Made by a program: the position numbers and the translations under genes | Origin: Candidatus Heimdallarchaeota archaeon | GTDB lineage: Archaea > Asgardarchaeota > Heimdallarchaeia > JABLTI01 | Reading direction: 5' to 3' | NCBI GenBank assembly: GCA_030671945.1 | Contig: DAOVHJ010000137.1 | Location: 1 to 6,882, forward strand | DNA length: 6,882 nucleotides | In this document: one piece after another, positions 6,436 to 6,882 of the stretch | Layout: the number at the start of each line of letters is the position of its first letter | Position numbering within the stretch: position 1 is the first letter of the stretch | Notes under the pieces: generated by a model | What the model was told of the DNA's origin: nothing | The model's database searches: none | Seen by the model: the letters and a program-made list of their open reading frames with translations, nothing else

Positions 6436-6452
6436 TAGATTTTTCAAATATG

Positions 6453-6470
6453 TAAATATAAGCTATTTTA
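6453..6470 (-). promoter_or_regulatory. Candidate TATA region of the nucleotidyltransferase gene
   Basis: The minus strand shows TAAAATAG (6470-6463) and TATATTTA (6460-6453). With a spacing of about 25 bases these would place initiation near 6441 and 6430, that is at or beside the ATG at 6435. Together with the lack of any GGAG-like element, this suggests a leaderless or near-leaderless transcript. AT-rich background makes single boxes uncertain. Confidence 0.35.
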
Positions 6471-6497
6471 CTTGTTAAAAGAAATGTATATGAATTA

Positions 6498-6505
6498 TTT
6501 ATAAT
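6498..6505 (+). promoter_or_regulatory. Candidate TATA box of the TPR gene
   Basis: TTTATAAT on the plus strand is close to the archaeal TATA consensus. Initiation about 25 bases on, near 6528, would give a leader of roughly 40 bases that includes the AGAGG at 6561-6565. A second possibility is TATTTAAA at 6518-6525, giving a leader near 25 bases. Confidence 0.4.
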
Positions 6506-6560
6506 AGTAATTGTCAATATTTAAACTTGAAAACGTAATTTTCCAAGTCTTATCAGAGCT

Positions 6561-6565
6561 AGAGG
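6561..6565 (+). promoter_or_regulatory. Shine-Dalgarno that decides the TPR gene start
   Basis: AGAGG abuts an in-frame ATG at 6566 but lies six bases before the in-frame ATG at 6572. The six-base spacing matches that seen for smc (five), so 6572 is the more likely initiation codon. Confidence 0.65.
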
Positions 6566-6571
6566 ATGAAG

Positions 6572-6882
6572 ATGTCTAAGAAAAAGCAAAAAGAAGAAGC
6601 AACAATGCAATACTTGCAAGGAAAAAAAGCATATGAAGCAAGGAATACAGAAAAGGCATTTAATACTTTAGAATTAGCATTTCAATATTTTAGAAACTCA
6701 ACTGAACACGTAATTTTAGCAGATATTCATCGAATTTTAGCGGAGATTTTTTTTGAAAAAGGTAATATGATTGAGTCAAGAAACCATTACAAAAGAGCCT
6801 ACCTTGCCTTCAAAAACTATGGGCACAAAATAGGTATGGCTGATTGTTATGATAATATTGCCATAAGCTTCATGCTGCAAGA
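6572..6882 (+). CDS. TPR-repeat protein, N-terminal 103 residues (cut by the window edge)
   Basis: An open frame runs from ATG 6572 to the right edge without a stop. After a basic lead (MSKKKQK) it shows helical tetratricopeptide-type repeats. The first spans about 13-46 (G17, A20, Y21, A29 and a following A36 at typical TPR positions). The second spans about 50-83 (ADIHRILAEIFFEKGNMIES then HYKRAYLAF), and the third begins near 90 with ADCYDNIAI. TPR arrays act as protein-protein interaction scaffolds; the partner and any C-terminal domain lie outside the window. No signal peptide or membrane segment is visible in this part, so it is probably cytoplasmic. It is divergent from the nucleotidyltransferase across 136 bases. 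Family identity is well supported by pattern, function is not. Confidence 0.75.
   Translation, partial: MSKKKQKEEATMQYLQGKKAYEARNTEKAFNTLELAFQYFRNSTEHVILADIHRILAEIFFEKGNMIESRNHYKRAYLAFKNYGHKIGMADCYDNIAISFMLQ

Noticed and set aside
6436..6447. TTG at 6447 as start of the nucleotidyltransferase
   Set aside because: It has no Shine-Dalgarno and adds only four residues; the ATG at 6435 is in frame and fits the TATA spacing.

Overview
This is an AT-rich window that reads as archaeal, compactly organised, with no rRNA, tRNA, CRISPR array or insertion sequence visible. Three things point to archaea: a canonical SMC followed by a short-spaced ScpA kleisin, a free-standing Roadblock/LC7 protein, and a nucleotidyltransferase resembling an archaeal family (COG1665-like, from memory). 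The pairing of Roadblock, a zinc-ribbon membrane protein and a TPR protein with low GC would suit an Asgard archaeon such as a Heimdallarchaeia-like lineage. That placement is inference; a euryarchaeal origin cannot be excluded.

Layout. Positions 1-4642 are read from the minus strand. In transcription order they hold a Roadblock/LC7 gene (4642-4280), an oligo-T terminator candidate, a 253-base spacer with a hairpin cluster and a 14-base perfect palindrome, smc (4026-391), and the first 107 codons of scpA (322 to beyond the left edge). The smc-scpA pair is very probably one transcription unit: the gap is 68 bases and scpA has its own ribosome binding site. A divergent promoter region (4643-4830) separates Roadblock from a plus-strand gene for a small zinc-ribbon, three-helix membrane protein (4831-5292). 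That gene converges, across 27 bases holding a small hairpin, on a minus-strand predicted nucleotidyltransferase (6435-5320). A second divergent promoter region (6436-6571) leads to a TPR-repeat protein that runs off the right edge.

How the genes work together. Smc and ScpA are subunits of the prokaryotic condensin that folds and segregates the chromosome. Smc supplies the ATPase heads, arms and hinge; ScpA bridges the heads. The Roadblock protein belongs to a family that binds and regulates small GTPases, and its position next to smc may be chance. The right half holds three unrelated or uncharacterised genes with no visible shared pathway.

Translation signals are informative. Most genes have a GGAG or AGAGG Shine-Dalgarno, and these decide the start in three places: a GTG for smc, a GTG for the zinc-ribbon gene, and the second of two close ATGs for the TPR gene. 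The nucleotidyltransferase lacks one and may be leaderless. I saw no strong sign of a new defence or mobile system. The most open points are the structured spacer upstream of smc and the unassigned third metal ligand of the nucleotidyltransferase.
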